DNA of 64,000 nucleotides from Streptomyces pseudovenezuelae (GTDB taxonomy: Bacteria > Actinomycetota > Actinomycetes > Streptomycetales > Streptomycetaceae), in NCBI RefSeq assembly GCF_029892565.1, contig NZ_JARXVH010000002.1, forward strand, positions 62,001-126,000, read 5' to 3'. Shown piece by piece: positions 8,511-17,171 of the stretch. Position 1 is the stretch's first letter, and every line of letters starts with the position of its first letter. The translations under genes were made by a program, and so were the position numbers. The notes below the pieces were generated by a model. The model did no database searches. It had not been told where the DNA came from and saw only the letters and a list, made by a program, of their open reading frames with translations.

Positions 8511-8873
8511 ATGATCGAGGTCAAGTCGGTGGACAAGCCCGACGAACGGCGTGATTTCCCGCGCGGGCACCTGGAAGCGGTCCATCTCACCGGGCTCGAC
8601 TTCGCGGTGGGCACCTTCGAACCCGGCTGGCGCTGGTCCGAGTCCGTGGCGCCCATCGCCGGTACGGAGAGCTGCCAGGTCCATCACAACGGATACGTCG
8701 TCCAGGGGCGCATGGGCGTCCGCATGGACGATGGTGGTGAGAGCGAGGTCGGACCGGGCGACGTCTTCGTGGCTCCGGCCGGGCACGACGCCTGGGTGAT
8801 CGGCGACGAACAGGTCGTCGTGTACGACTTCGCCGGTGGAATGGCGCAGGAGTACGCGAAGGCGAAGGACTAG
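8511..8873 (+). CDS. Small cupin-domain protein
   Basis: 120 residues from ATG 8511 with a strong AAGGAG at 8500-8505. A single cupin barrel: VHHNGYVVQGRMGVRMDDG corresponds to cupin motif 1 (HH, then G), and GPGDVFVAPAGHDAWV to motif 2 with the late His. It resembles stand-alone cupins of unknown substrate found in Streptomyces. A TTGACA-like hexamer at 8459-8464 could belong to its promoter. It converges on the following oxidoreductase. Confidence 0.85.
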   Translation: MIEVKSVDKPDERRDFPRGHLEAVHLTGLDFAVGTFEPGWRWSESVAPIAGTESCQVHHNGYVVQGRMGVRMDDGGESEVGPGDVFVAPAGHDAWVIGDEQVVVYDFAGGMAQEYAKAKD

Positions 8874-8912
8874 GAACCGCGTTCCGCCGGGAAGGGCAGG
8901 AGCAGGGCTCCC

Positions 8913-9887
8913 TCACATCGTGATGACGATCTTCGCGCGCGCGTGCTCCACCTCCATGTGCCGCATCGCCTGCGGCACCTCGCTCAGCGGATATGTGCGC
9001 TCGACGACCGGCGAGAGTTTCCCGGACTCGGCGAGCCGGCGCAGCTCGGCCAGGTTCGCCTTGCTCTGTTTCGCGGGGAGCTCGCGCAGCCGTTGACGGA
9101 CGAAGGGCGCGGTCAGGCGCCCCTTGATGAAGAGCGCCATCGGACCGACCAGGCTGCCTCCCTCGTAGAAGCCGCCGCCGGACAGGACGAGCGTTCCGGT
9201 GGGCGTCAGGGCGCGCCGGAACTCGGTCAACGAGCGGTTGCCCACCAGGTCCAGGACGACGTCGTAGCGGCGCCCGGCCCGCGTGAAGTCCTCCTGCTGG
9301 TAGTCGACGACGTGGTCCGCGCCGAGTGAGCGGACCAGGTCCACGTTCCGGGTGCTGCACACGCCGGTCACCTCGGCGCCGTAGGACTTGGCGATCTGCA
9401 CGGCGAACGTGCCCACACCGCCCGACGCGCCGTTCACCAGGACCGACTGACCCGCCTCGACATGGGCGGTGTCCCGCAGCCCGATCAGCGCGGTGTTCGC
9501 CGCGAGCGGCACCGCGGCCGCCTGCTCGAAGGTGAACCCCGCAGGCTTCACGTCCACCGAGTGGTCGGCGGCGCAGACGAACTCCGCGAACGCGCCGTCG
9601 GCCTCGCCGTACACCTCGTCACCGGGCCGCAGCCCCTTGACCGCGCCGCCGACCGCCTCCACGCGCCCGGCGAAGTCCCGGCCCCTGATCCGCGCCTTCG
9701 GCCCGCCGAACCCCATGCTTAACCGGGCGATCTTCGGATCGCCCCGCATGAAGTGCCAGTCGTACGCGTTGACCGAAGCCGCGAGCACCCGCACGAGTAC
9801 CTCGCCCTCGCCGGGCACGGGCTGGTCGACCTCCTTGAACTCCAATGTGTCCGCCGAGCCGTACCGGTCCTGAACGACTGCCTTCAT
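8913..9887 (-). CDS. NAD(P)-dependent alcohol dehydrogenase / quinone reductase (MDR family)
   Basis: 324 residues from ATG 9887 behind GGAGGGGG. MDR superfamily, quinone-reductase branch: start MKAVVQDRYGSADTLEF, substrate-domain GRDFAGRVEAVG, nucleotide loop VNGASGGVGTFAVQ at about residues 146-160, and a GADHVVDY segment. It lacks the Cys-rich structural zinc loop, so it is probably zinc-independent. It faces the SDR gene at 10078 divergently across a region that holds two copies of an ACCGATCGGT operator, so both are likely controlled by the TetR encoded at 13151. Confidence 0.88.
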   Translation of the reverse strand: MKAVVQDRYGSADTLEFKEVDQPVPGEGEVLVRVLAASVNAYDWHFMRGDPKIARLSMGFGGPKARIRGRDFAGRVEAVGGAVKGLRPGDEVYGEADGAFAEFVCAADHSVDVKPAGFTFEQAAAVPLAANTALIGLRDTAHVEAGQSVLVNGASGGVGTFAVQIAKSYGAEVTGVCSTRNVDLVRSLGADHVVDYQQEDFTRAGRRYDVVLDLVGNRSLTEFRRALTPTGTLVLSGGGFYEGGSLVGPMALFIKGRLTAPFVRQRLRELPAKQSKANLAELRRLAESGKLSPVVERTYPLSEVPQAMRHMEVEHARAKIVITM

Positions 9888-9931
9888 GGGATCCCCCTCC
9901 ATCACTCGGGAGAGTAGGGAAAATCCGCTGC

Positions 9932-9945
9932 CCCGGATATCCGGG
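9932..9945. promoter_or_regulatory. 14-bp perfect palindrome CCCGGATATCCGGG in divergent promoter region
   Basis: Located 45 bp upstream of the minus-strand oxidoreductase start and distinct in sequence from the TetR-type boxes 60 bp away. A possible second operator or a transcript hairpin; function unproven. Confidence 0.4.
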
Positions 9946-10004
9946 ACGAGCCCTACTTCTGCGGGATGACGCGCCCTCGCGCTCGCCCTCCCACTTGCCC
10001 TTCG

Positions 10005-10053
10005 GAAACCGATCGGTCTACTGTGTTCGAGACATGGAAACCGATCGGTTTCC
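10005..10053. promoter_or_regulatory. Two TetR-type operators with core ACCGATCGGT
   Basis: Box 1 at 10005-10019 reads GGAAACCGATCGGTC. Box 2 at 10036-10053 is a perfect 18-bp palindrome, GGAAACCGATCGGTTTCC. The boxes are 32 bp apart (core to core), and box 2 ends 25 bp before the SDR start. The same core occurs at 13106-13115 upstream of the tetR gene, which argues that this TetR controls both genes here. Confidence 0.75.
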
Positions 10054-10077
10054 AGTCGCATAGTTGGGAGAACCCCC

Positions 10078-10785
10078 ATGACCACCATCGAAGGTTCCGT
10101 CGCCCTGGTCACCGGCGGCAGCCGCGGCATCGGCAAGGCGCTGGTGCAGGCCCTCTACGAGCGGGGCGCCAAGAAGGTGTACGCCACCGCCCGCGACCCG
10201 CGTACCGTCACGCACCCGGACGCCGTGCCGCTGGCCCTGGAGGTGAGCGATCCCGCGTCCGTCACGGCGGCCGCGGCACAGGCCCAGGACGTGAACCTGC
10301 TCATCAACAACGCGGGCGCGTCCGTCAACGCGAACTTCCTTGACTCGCCCGTCGAGGACGTTCGCCGCGAGTTCGAGACCAACTTCTACGGACCGCTCCT
10401 CGTCACCCGCGCCTTCGTCCCCGTCATCGAACGCAACGGCGGCGGCCACATCCTGAACGTCCACTCCGTGCTGTCGTGGGTCGGCCTCCTCGGCTCCTAC
10501 AGCGCCTCCAAGGCCGCCCTGTGGTCCCAGACCAACTCCCTGCGCCTGGACCTGAAGCCGCGCGGCATCGAGGTCACAGGACTGCACGTCGGATACGTCG
10601 ACACCGACATGGCCGCCCACGTCGACGCGCCCAAGTCCACGCCGGAGAGCGTCGCCGCCCAGGCCCTCGACGGCATCGAGACCGGCGCCTACGAAGTGCT
10701 CGCCGACGACCTCACCCGCCAGGTCAAGGCGGGCCTGGCCGCCGACCCCTCGGTGCTCTACCCGCAGCTCGTCGCCCAGGCGTAG
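10078..10785 (+). CDS. Short-chain dehydrogenase/reductase (classical SDR)
   Basis: 235 residues. Cofactor motif TGGSRGIG at about residues 11-18, NNAG at ~82-85, and catalytic Ser plus Y-x-x-x-K in the segment ending YSASKAALW (~140-148). Compact classical SDR; substrate unknown. Two ACCGATCGGT operators lie directly upstream, so expression is expected to be derepressed with the divergent quinone reductase when the TetR binds its ligand. Together they look like a detoxification pair for a reactive carbonyl or quinone. Confidence 0.88.
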   Translation: MTTIEGSVALVTGGSRGIGKALVQALYERGAKKVYATARDPRTVTHPDAVPLALEVSDPASVTAAAAQAQDVNLLINNAGASVNANFLDSPVEDVRREFETNFYGPLLVTRAFVPVIERNGGGHILNVHSVLSWVGLLGSYSASKAALWSQTNSLRLDLKPRGIEVTGLHVGYVDTDMAAHVDAPKSTPESVAAQALDGIETGAYEVLADDLTRQVKAGLAADPSVLYPQLVAQA

Positions 10786-10801
10786 TGGCGCGCGGGGGCG
10801 C

Positions 10802-12157
10802 TCACACCGGCAGCAGGCGCGCCACCAGCGCGCCGAGCTGCCGGGCGTTGCGGCACTCGTGCATCTCCACCAGACCGGCGTAGTCGAGTGCCGCGGAGTC
10901 GCCCGTGCCCCACTGGGCGCGCGTCTCGGGGTTCAACCAGTAGACGCGGCGGGCCCGTTCGGCCACCTGCCGGACGGCCGCCAGGTTCGGGTCGCTCATG
11001 TTCGTCCGGGCGTCACCGAGCACGAACACCGTCGTGCGCGGGCCGACCGCGTCGCCGTAGCGCTCCGCGAACTCGCCCAGGGCGACGCCGTAGTCGCTGC
11101 TCTCGTGCCAGCCGGTGAGCGTGGCCTGTGACCTGATGTGGGCGCCGAGCCCTTCGGGGTCGGCCGTGCCGTGCGCCAGGAAGCCGGTCACCTCGTCGAT
11201 CCGGTTGACGAAGGCGAACGTCCGCACCTTGCTGAACTGGTCGTGCAGCGCCTGCACCAGCAGCATCGTGAAGTCCGAGAAGCCGGACACCGAGCCCGAC
11301 ACGTCGCACAGCAGCACGAGTTCGGGCCGCATCGGACGGCGCCTGCGCAGCACCGGCTTCATCGGCACCCCGCCCGTCGACAGCGAGCCGCGCAGGGTGC
11401 GCCGAAGATCGATGCTGCCCCGCGCGGCCCGGCGCCGCCGCGCCGCGAGCCGGGTGGCGAGCTTGCGGGCCAACGGCTGGACCGTTCGGCGCAGTTCGGC
11501 GAGCCGGTCCTTGCCGGCGTACAGGAAGTCCACCCGGTCCGCCGTCGGCGCCACCGCGCGCCGGGCCAGCTCGTCCCGGTCGCGCCGCTCGGCGACCCGC
11601 CGCCGCGCCTCCGCCGCCACCAGCCGCCGGAACGTCTCGATGCGCCGCCGGATCTCGTCGTCGAGCAGCCGGTCCGCGAACCCCGAACCACCGTCCCGCG
11701 CACGGACGTTGTCGCGCACCCGGGCGAACAGCGTCTGCGGACGGATCCGTTCGAGCGTCTGGTACGAGGACCAGCCGTCCGACTCCGGTGAAGTGCCGTA
11801 TCCGCCGAAGCCGTCGACCGCCTCCGCCGCCAACTGCCCCATCAGGGCGAGGTCTTGGGCGGCCAGCGCCGCCGCGAGCCGGTCCCGCAGGTCATCCCGG
11901 CCGGCGTGCTCCGCCTCCGGTGCGCCGACGCCTCGCGGGAAGTACAGGTCGAAGACGGGGTCGAACACCTGGCGCTGCGCCGGACCGTGCAGCAGCGTCG
12001 CGGCCAGCGCCTCGCGCAGCAACTCGCGGTCGGCGAGGCCCAGTACGGCCATCGCCTGTGCCGCGTCGACGGTCTCGCCGGTGCCGATGCGCATGCCGTG
12101 CGCGCGCAGCGCCCCGACCAGCGAGGTCAGCCGCTCGGCGACCCCGGGGGCGGTCAC
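10802..12157 (-). CDS. VWA-domain CoxE-like protein, partner of MoxR ATPase
   Basis: 451 residues from GTG 12157, which overlaps the stop of the upstream moxR gene (GTGA). The C-terminal half is a von Willebrand A domain of the CoxE family with a MIDAS start LLCDVSGSVSG (DxSxS) and a later VLGDARTN aspartate. The N-terminal half is helical and Arg-rich. In known systems such as carbon monoxide dehydrogenase maturation, MoxR and VWA proteins form a chaperone pair that inserts or activates metal cofactors. No such target enzyme is adjacent here, so its client is unknown. Confidence 0.85.
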   Translation of the reverse strand: MTAPGVAERLTSLVGALRAHGMRIGTGETVDAAQAMAVLGLADRELLREALAATLLHGPAQRQVFDPVFDLYFPRGVGAPEAEHAGRDDLRDRLAAALAAQDLALMGQLAAEAVDGFGGYGTSPESDGWSSYQTLERIRPQTLFARVRDNVRARDGGSGFADRLLDDEIRRRIETFRRLVAAEARRRVAERRDRDELARRAVAPTADRVDFLYAGKDRLAELRRTVQPLARKLATRLAARRRRAARGSIDLRRTLRGSLSTGGVPMKPVLRRRRPMRPELVLLCDVSGSVSGFSDFTMLLVQALHDQFSKVRTFAFVNRIDEVTGFLAHGTADPEGLGAHIRSQATLTGWHESSDYGVALGEFAERYGDAVGPRTTVFVLGDARTNMSDPNLAAVRQVAERARRVYWLNPETRAQWGTGDSAALDYAGLVEMHECRNARQLGALVARLLPV

Positions 12158-13047
12158 ACGGCGTCCAAGTCGAGCTTGGCGGCGGCCTTGAGGACGTCGT
12201 CCTGGTGCTTGAGGAGGACGCCCAGGGTGTCCCGTACGACGCTCTCGTCGAGGGTGTCGGCGCCGAGTGCGAGCAGGGTGCGCGCCCAGTCGATGGTCTC
12301 GGCGACCGAGGGGACCTTGCGCAGGTCCATGGCGCGCAGCGCGCCGACCACCCGGACCACCGAGGCGGCCAGCGTCTCGTCCAGGGCGGGCACCTTCAGC
12401 CGGACGATCCGCCGCTCCAACTCCTCCTCGGGGAAGCCGATGTGGAGGAAGAGGCAGCGGCGGCGCAGTGCCTCGGACAGCTCGCGGCTCGCGTTCGAGG
12501 TCAGGACGACGAAGGGGCGGCGGGTCGCGGTGACGGTGCCGAGTTCGGGGACCGTGATCTGGAAGTCGCTGAGCACTTCGAGGAGCAGGCCCTCGACCTC
12601 GACGTCCGCCTTGTCGGTCTCGTCGATCAGCAGCACCTTGGGATCGTCCCCGCGGATGGCGGTCAGCAGCGGGCGGGGGAGGAGGAACTCCTCGCTGAAG
12701 ATGTCCGTGCGCGCCTCGTCCCAGGTCTCGTCCCGGCCGGCGCTGATACGCAGGAGCTGCTTGGCGTGGTTCCACTCGTACAGCGCCCGGGACTCGTCGA
12801 CGCCCTCGTAGCACTGCAGCCGGACCAGCCGTGCGTCCGCCACCTCGGCCACGGCCTTGGCGAGCTCGGTCTTGCCGACCCCGGCGGGCCCCTCCACCAA
12901 CAGTGGCTTGCCGAGGCGGTCGGCCAGGAAGACGGTCGTGGCCACCGCGGGCGAGGCGAGATAGCCGGTCTCGGCCAGACGCGCCGAGACGTCGTCGACG
13001 GATGTGAACAGCAACGGGGCCTCCCGGTCGGCGCGGCGCGGAGCCAC
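12154..13047 (-). CDS. MoxR-family AAA+ ATPase
   Basis: 297 residues from GTG 13047. Walker A GPAGVGKT at about residues 53-60, Walker B KVLLIDETDKAD at ~138, sensor-1 VLTSNASRELSEAL, and an arginine-finger region RRRCLFLHIGFPEEELE. The MoxR subfamily pairs with VWA proteins, and the four-base overlap with the downstream VWA gene supports a two-protein complex. The start lies about 60 bp from a TetR box at 13103, so the TetR may also repress this unit. Confidence 0.9.
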   Translation of the reverse strand: MAPRRADREAPLLFTSVDDVSARLAETGYLASPAVATTVFLADRLGKPLLVEGPAGVGKTELAKAVAEVADARLVRLQCYEGVDESRALYEWNHAKQLLRISAGRDETWDEARTDIFSEEFLLPRPLLTAIRGDDPKVLLIDETDKADVEVEGLLLEVLSDFQITVPELGTVTATRRPFVVLTSNASRELSEALRRRCLFLHIGFPEEELERRIVRLKVPALDETLAASVVRVVGALRAMDLRKVPSVAETIDWARTLLALGADTLDESVVRDTLGVLLKHQDDVLKAAAKLDLDAV

Positions 13048-13102
13048 TATCCAAGCGCTTGTTCACCCAGTCTGTCACGGGTCTCCTGGGCCGCCCCAGG
13101 GG

Positions 13103-13119
13103 GAGACCGATCGGTTTTC
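13103..13119. promoter_or_regulatory. TetR operator GAGACCGATCGGTTTTC
   Basis: Contains the 10-bp palindrome ACCGATCGGT (13106-13115) found twice upstream of the SDR gene. Located 32 bp before the tetR start and 56 bp before the divergent moxR start. Probable autoregulatory site. Confidence 0.75.
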
Positions 13120-13150
13120 ATACCGGCTCCCGCGGAGGTAACCTCGCAGT

Positions 13151-13720
13151 ATGACCACGACAGACAAGGCGTCGACGAAGGACCGGCTGCTCGACGCGGC
13201 GTCCGAGCTCTTCTACCGCGACGGTGTCTCCATCGGCGTCGAGGCGCTGTGCCGGGAGGCCGGTGTCTCGAAGCGGTCGATGTACCAGCTCTTCGCCAGC
13301 AAGGACGAGGTCCTCGCGGCGAGCCTGGAGCGGCGCGCTCCCGGGTACGCGGAGCAGCTCACCGGCGGTGCGGAGGAGGCCGGTACGCCACGGGAGCGCA
13401 TCCTCTACATCTTTGAGCAGTCGGAGAGGCTCTCGACGGACCCCGCCTACCTGGGCTGCCCCTTCCTGGCCGCGCTGGTCGAGCTGAAGGATCCCGAGCA
13501 CCCGGCGAGCGTTGTCGCCCGCGCGGCCAAGCAACGACTGCAGGATGCGTTCCGGGAGCAGGCGGAGCTCGGTGGCGTGGAGGACCCGGAGTTCCTGGCC
13601 CGCCAGTTGATGCTGGTCTTCGACGGCGCCAGCGCCCGGGCCGGCGCCCGGATAGAGACGCTGGAGGGACTGACCACGGTGACCGTGGCGGCGCTGCTGG
13701 ACGCGGCGGGCGTGAAGTAG
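13151..13720 (+). CDS. TetR-family repressor
   Basis: 189 residues. The N-terminal HTH carries the helix pair IGVEALCREAGVSKRSMYQL (about residues 28-47), followed by a helical ligand/dimer domain. A GARIETLEG tail is typical of TetR proteins that control short-chain or quinone reductases. Shared ACCGATCGGT boxes place its own promoter and the divergent SDR/MDR promoter 3 kb away in one regulon, which brackets the MoxR/VWA unit. Ligand unknown. A hairpin terminator follows its stop. Confidence 0.88.
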   Translation: MTTTDKASTKDRLLDAASELFYRDGVSIGVEALCREAGVSKRSMYQLFASKDEVLAASLERRAPGYAEQLTGGAEEAGTPRERILYIFEQSERLSTDPAYLGCPFLAALVELKDPEHPASVVARAAKQRLQDAFREQAELGGVEDPEFLARQLMLVFDGASARAGARIETLEGLTTVTVAALLDAAGVK

Positions 13721-13745
13721 CGGAGCGGCTGCGCGGGCACACGCG

Positions 13746-13775
13746 AAGGGGCGGCCGCCGAAGCAGCCGCCCCTT
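13746..13775. terminator. Bidirectional hairpin terminator
   Basis: Inverted repeat AAGGGGCGGC / GCCGCCCCTT (10-bp perfect arms, 10-nt loop) between the convergent tetR gene and the ABC permease gene. It lacks a long T-run, as is common in Streptomyces. Confidence 0.7.
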
Positions 13776-13847
13776 GCGCGAGGTGGCGGAAGCGACCGGT
13801 CCCGGAAGCGGGCCGCCGAAGCCGCCGGCCCCCGGGACGAATCGCCG

Positions 13848-15158
13848 TCACGCGGCCACCGCCACCGCCCCCACCGCGGGAGCGCGCAGCACCCGCCGCG
13901 CCGTCGCCAGGCTCGTCCCCAGCGTCACCGCCGCCGCGACCGCGACGACCGCGAGCCAGATGCCGAGCCACTGGTCCGGCAGCACCCCGTCGGTCCGCAC
14001 GACCGTGAACGGGACGACCCCCGCCAGCGCCGCCACCGTGCCGAAGACGACGCCGACGACCGTCAGCAGCAGCCCTTCGGCACCCACAACTCCCAGCACC
14101 TGCCCGGGAGTCGCGCCCGCCAGGCGCTGCTGCCCGAACTCCCGGGTGCGGTAAGTCGTCGCCGCGTACAGCGAGTTGACCAGCATCACGCACACGAAGA
14201 CCACGATGATGCCGACGACCGTGAGGTTCAGCGTCTCCAGGTTCTTGTCGGCGACCGACTTCCTCAGCCCCGAGGCCGACACCGCGTCGCTCTCCACCGC
14301 CTGCATCGTGAGGGTCGCCGAGGCCACCGCCGTGAACAGGACCAACGACGTGAGGATCCCGGCGAGTTGACCCGCCCGTTCGCGCAGATTCCGCGCGGCC
14401 AGCCAGCCGGCCGCCCCGGACAGCGGCAGCCGGTCCAGCACCACCTTCAGCAGCCGCGGCGACAGCAGCGCGAACCCCACCGACAGCAGGATCGCCCCGT
14501 ACGCCGGAGCCGCCATCAGTGCCGGATCCGTCGCCGAAAACGCGAACGTCGACGTCACCGACACGGCACCGACGGCCAGCGCCGCCCAGGCGAGGAACGT
14601 CCGTGCCCGGCCCCGCGGTTCACGCCTCAGAGTGGCTCGCCGTACGGCCAGGAACGCGGCGCCCGCCGCCGCGATCAGCGTGATGTCGACGCCCGACATC
14701 AACGCGACCGTGCCGAAGGAGTACTCGACCGACCCCGAAACCTGACCGCTGTCCTGGAACATGTCCAGCAGCCACCGCCCGCCCAGCATCGCCGGACCGA
14801 TCGCCAGCACCGCGCCCACCAGGGCCACGGCCACCGCCTCACCCACGACCATCCGCTTGAGCTGCGCCGGAGTCGCCCCCGAACTGCGCAACAGCTCCAA
14901 CTCGGCGGCCCGCTGGCGCACGTTGACCGTGAGCGTGGAGGCGACCGCGAAGAACACCAGCAGCGTGCCGTAACCGCCGACGACGCTCGCACTGGTGGTC
15001 AGCGTCTCCCGGCTCACCGCGTCGACACCGTGCCCCGCCGCCGTGTCGTGCAGGGAGTTGAACGTCATGATGATCGTCGCGCCCAGGAACGCCGACAGCA
15101 GCGTGGCGAGGAACCGCCCGGGCCGCTGTCGTATGGATCGCATAGCCAGTACGAACAT
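13848..15158 (-). CDS. ABC transporter permease, FtsX/MacB-like
   Basis: 436 residues with several predicted membrane segments: one near residues 15-35, others around 62-85, 110-135 and 160-180, and a C-terminal block from ~270 onward. Two FtsX-type motifs, ELELLRSSGATPAQLKRM and GQQRLAGATPGQVLG, mark two permease repeats fused in one chain. Such permeases pair with a LolD/MacB-type ATPase; the ATPase gene lies immediately upstream with a 3-bp gap. Probable export or extraction of a peptide, lipid or antibiotic-like compound. Confidence 0.88.
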   Translation of the reverse strand: MFVLAMRSIRQRPGRFLATLLSAFLGATIIMTFNSLHDTAAGHGVDAVSRETLTTSASVVGGYGTLLVFFAVASTLTVNVRQRAAELELLRSSGATPAQLKRMVVGEAVAVALVGAVLAIGPAMLGGRWLLDMFQDSGQVSGSVEYSFGTVALMSGVDITLIAAAGAAFLAVRRATLRREPRGRARTFLAWAALAVGAVSVTSTFAFSATDPALMAAPAYGAILLSVGFALLSPRLLKVVLDRLPLSGAAGWLAARNLRERAGQLAGILTSLVLFTAVASATLTMQAVESDAVSASGLRKSVADKNLETLNLTVVGIIVVFVCVMLVNSLYAATTYRTREFGQQRLAGATPGQVLGVVGAEGLLLTVVGVVFGTVAALAGVVPFTVVRTDGVLPDQWLGIWLAVVAVAAAVTLGTSLATARRVLRAPAVGAVAVAA

Positions 15159-15161
15159 CGC

Positions 15162-15947
15162 TCACACCCCCACCGTCACGTCGTCGCCCAGGTGCGCGAG
15201 GCGCTCGGCCACCGCGTCCGCGGTCGGTGCGTCCAACTGTCCGACCAGCCGGCCGTCCGCGAGGAACAGCACGGAGTCGGCGTAGGAGGCGGCGACCGGG
15301 TCGTGCGTCACCATCACCACGGTCCGGCCGTGCACCTGGACCGCCTCCCGCAGCAGCCGCAGCACATCCCGCGCGCTACGGGTGTCCAGCGCGCCCGTCG
15401 GCTCGTCCGCGAAGATCACCCGCGGCTCGGTGACCAACGCCCGTGCGATCGCGACCCGTTGGCGCTGACCGCCGGAGAGCTGGGCGGGGCGGTGACTGAG
15501 CCGGTCGCCGAGGCCGACCTGTTCGAGGACCTCCCGGGCCCGCCGCCGGTCGACGCGCCGGCCGGCGAGCTTGAGCGGCAGTACCGTGTTCTGCGCCACC
15601 GTCAGCGTCTCCAGCAGGTTGTACTGCTGGAACACGAACCCGATCCGGCCGCGCCGGAACTTCGTCAACTCGGCCTCGCCGCCGCCCGTCAGCTCCGTGC
15701 CGTCCACCTGCACGATCCCGCTGTCCGGCTGGTCGAGCCCGGCCGCGCACTGCAGCAGCGTCGACTTGCCCGAGCCCGACGGCCCCATCACCGCGGTGAA
15801 GGTGCCCCGGGCCAGCCCGAGCGTCACGCCGTCGAGGGCGGCCACGGCACCGTCGTCACTGCCGTAGGTCTTGCTCACCTTCACCAGCCGCAGTGCCTCG
15901 GCGGCGGGTCCCTTGTCGTGGTTGCGTCGCGATCCCGTACGAAACAT
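15162..15947 (-). CDS. ABC transporter ATP-binding protein (LolD/MacB type)
   Basis: 261 residues from ATG 15947, which has GGGGAG eight bases upstream; ATG 15953 and GTG 15956 are in frame but too close to it. Walker A GPSGSGKST, Q-loop FVFQQYNLLETL, signature LSGGQRQRVAIARAL, Walker B VIFADEPTGALD, H-loop VTHDPVAASYADSV. This set defines the LolD/MacB export clade. Cotranscribed with the FtsX-like permease downstream. No membrane-fusion protein or two-component system is adjacent. Confidence 0.92.
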   Translation of the reverse strand: MFRTGSRRNHDKGPAAEALRLVKVSKTYGSDDGAVAALDGVTLGLARGTFTAVMGPSGSGKSTLLQCAAGLDQPDSGIVQVDGTELTGGGEAELTKFRRGRIGFVFQQYNLLETLTVAQNTVLPLKLAGRRVDRRRAREVLEQVGLGDRLSHRPAQLSGGQRQRVAIARALVTEPRVIFADEPTGALDTRSARDVLRLLREAVQVHGRTVVMVTHDPVAASYADSVLFLADGRLVGQLDAPTADAVAERLAHLGDDVTVGV

Positions 15948-16163
15948 CGTCATCACTCCCCGTCCGGCACGCCCTGTGCCCTGCCAAAGAACCTACGGAG
16001 AGCGAGGTCGGACCACATGGGGCGCAGAACCCGTATCGCGGGGTGTACTCAGCGACACCCTCCCGGTGGCCTGGTGCCCGTCGAGTGAGGCTGTGACAGG
16101 CCTGTGACCGGAGGTATGGCCTCCATCACAGCCCTCCGGGGCTTGTCTTGATCGACTCTGCGG

Positions 16164-16745
16164 ATGCGGAGAAGCGTGCGGGACGGCGTGCTGTGCGCCG
16201 GGGCGGGCCTCGTCGTCGGCGCGGTCATCTGGAACGTGACGACGGCGGCGTACGGCGATCCCCCCGAGGCGCCCGAGCCGACGGCCGTGGCCTGCCCGCG
16301 GGACGGCGTCCGGGTCACCCCCGGCCCGGTGGACGCGGCCCTGGGCCTGCGCGCCATGAACCTCGTCCTGGAGAACTGCGGCACCCGCACCTACCGGGTC
16401 AAGGGTTACCCGGGCCTCCGGCTGCTCGACCGGGACCAGCAGACGGTGACCGGCATCTCGGTGATCCACGGCAGTGGCGGCATCGCCACGGTGACCGGAT
16501 TCGACGAGCCGCCGAAGACCGTGACGCTGGCGCCGGGCGAGACCGCCTCCGCCGGCCTGGTGTGGCGCAACACCACCACCGGCTTCGACGGCGCGGCGTA
16601 CGTGCCGTACCTGACGGTCGAGGCGAAGCCCGGCGGGTTCCCGGGCCTGGTGGCACCGGACGGCGGCCTCGACCTCGGCACCACCGGGAAACTCGGCGTC
16701 GGCCCGTGGCGCACCACCACCGCCGATGACGGAGGCACGCGATGA
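16164..16745 (+). CDS. DUF4232-domain exported or membrane-anchored protein
   Basis: 193 residues with one hydrophobic segment near the N-terminus (about residues 8-28) acting as signal anchor. The rest is a DUF4232-type beta-sandwich: GLRAMNLVLENCGTRTYRV and the LAPGETASAGLVWRN strand are characteristic, with two Cys (about 44 and 74) likely disulfide bonded outside the cell. The family is common in Streptomyces, with unknown function. Its TGA overlaps the ATG of the next membrane protein, so the two probably act together. Confidence 0.75.
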   Translation: MRRSVRDGVLCAGAGLVVGAVIWNVTTAAYGDPPEAPEPTAVACPRDGVRVTPGPVDAALGLRAMNLVLENCGTRTYRVKGYPGLRLLDRDQQTVTGISVIHGSGGIATVTGFDEPPKTVTLAPGETASAGLVWRNTTTGFDGAAYVPYLTVEAKPGGFPGLVAPDGGLDLGTTGKLGVGPWRTTTADDGGTR

Positions 16746-17110
16746 CGGACCAGAACACCGCCTCCGACCGCTTCCCGCAGCGCATCCTGCGTCGCTCGCC
16801 CGAACACCGCCGGGCCGACGGCATCACCTGCGCGCTGTTCGTCGCCGTCGACGCCCTCCTCGTCGCGGGGATCCTCCTGCTCGGCACCGAGGGCGTCTTC
16901 ACCGAGGACTGGATGCCCTACCCCGGGATGATGGACTCCACGGCCTTCTCCTACCAGCACGACTGCGTGCTGTTCCTCTACCGGGTCGAGGCCGTGAGTG
17001 TCGGCCTGGCGATCGCCTGCCGCCTCTGGATCACCGCGGGCGCGCAACTCGTGGTCCTCACCTCGGCGGCGGCCTTCATCGCCTCGCTCTCCACGTACTG
17101 GAACCCCTGA
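16742..17110 (+). CDS. Small integral membrane protein, partner of the DUF4232 protein
   Basis: 122 residues. Three hydrophobic segments at roughly 28-48, 80-98 and 100-118, with a basic N-terminus (RILRRSPEHRR). A short loop holds one Cys (YQHDCVLF). No family recognised with confidence; similar small proteins often follow DUF4232 genes in Streptomyces. Translationally coupled to the preceding gene by an ATGA overlap. Confidence 0.6.
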   Translation: MTDQNTASDRFPQRILRRSPEHRRADGITCALFVAVDALLVAGILLLGTEGVFTEDWMPYPGMMDSTAFSYQHDCVLFLYRVEAVSVGLAIACRLWITAGAQLVVLTSAAAFIASLSTYWNP

Positions 17111-17171
17111 CCGACGCCCGTACGGGTCACCACAACGAGCCGCCACCCGCCCCGCCGGATCCAATGGACCC

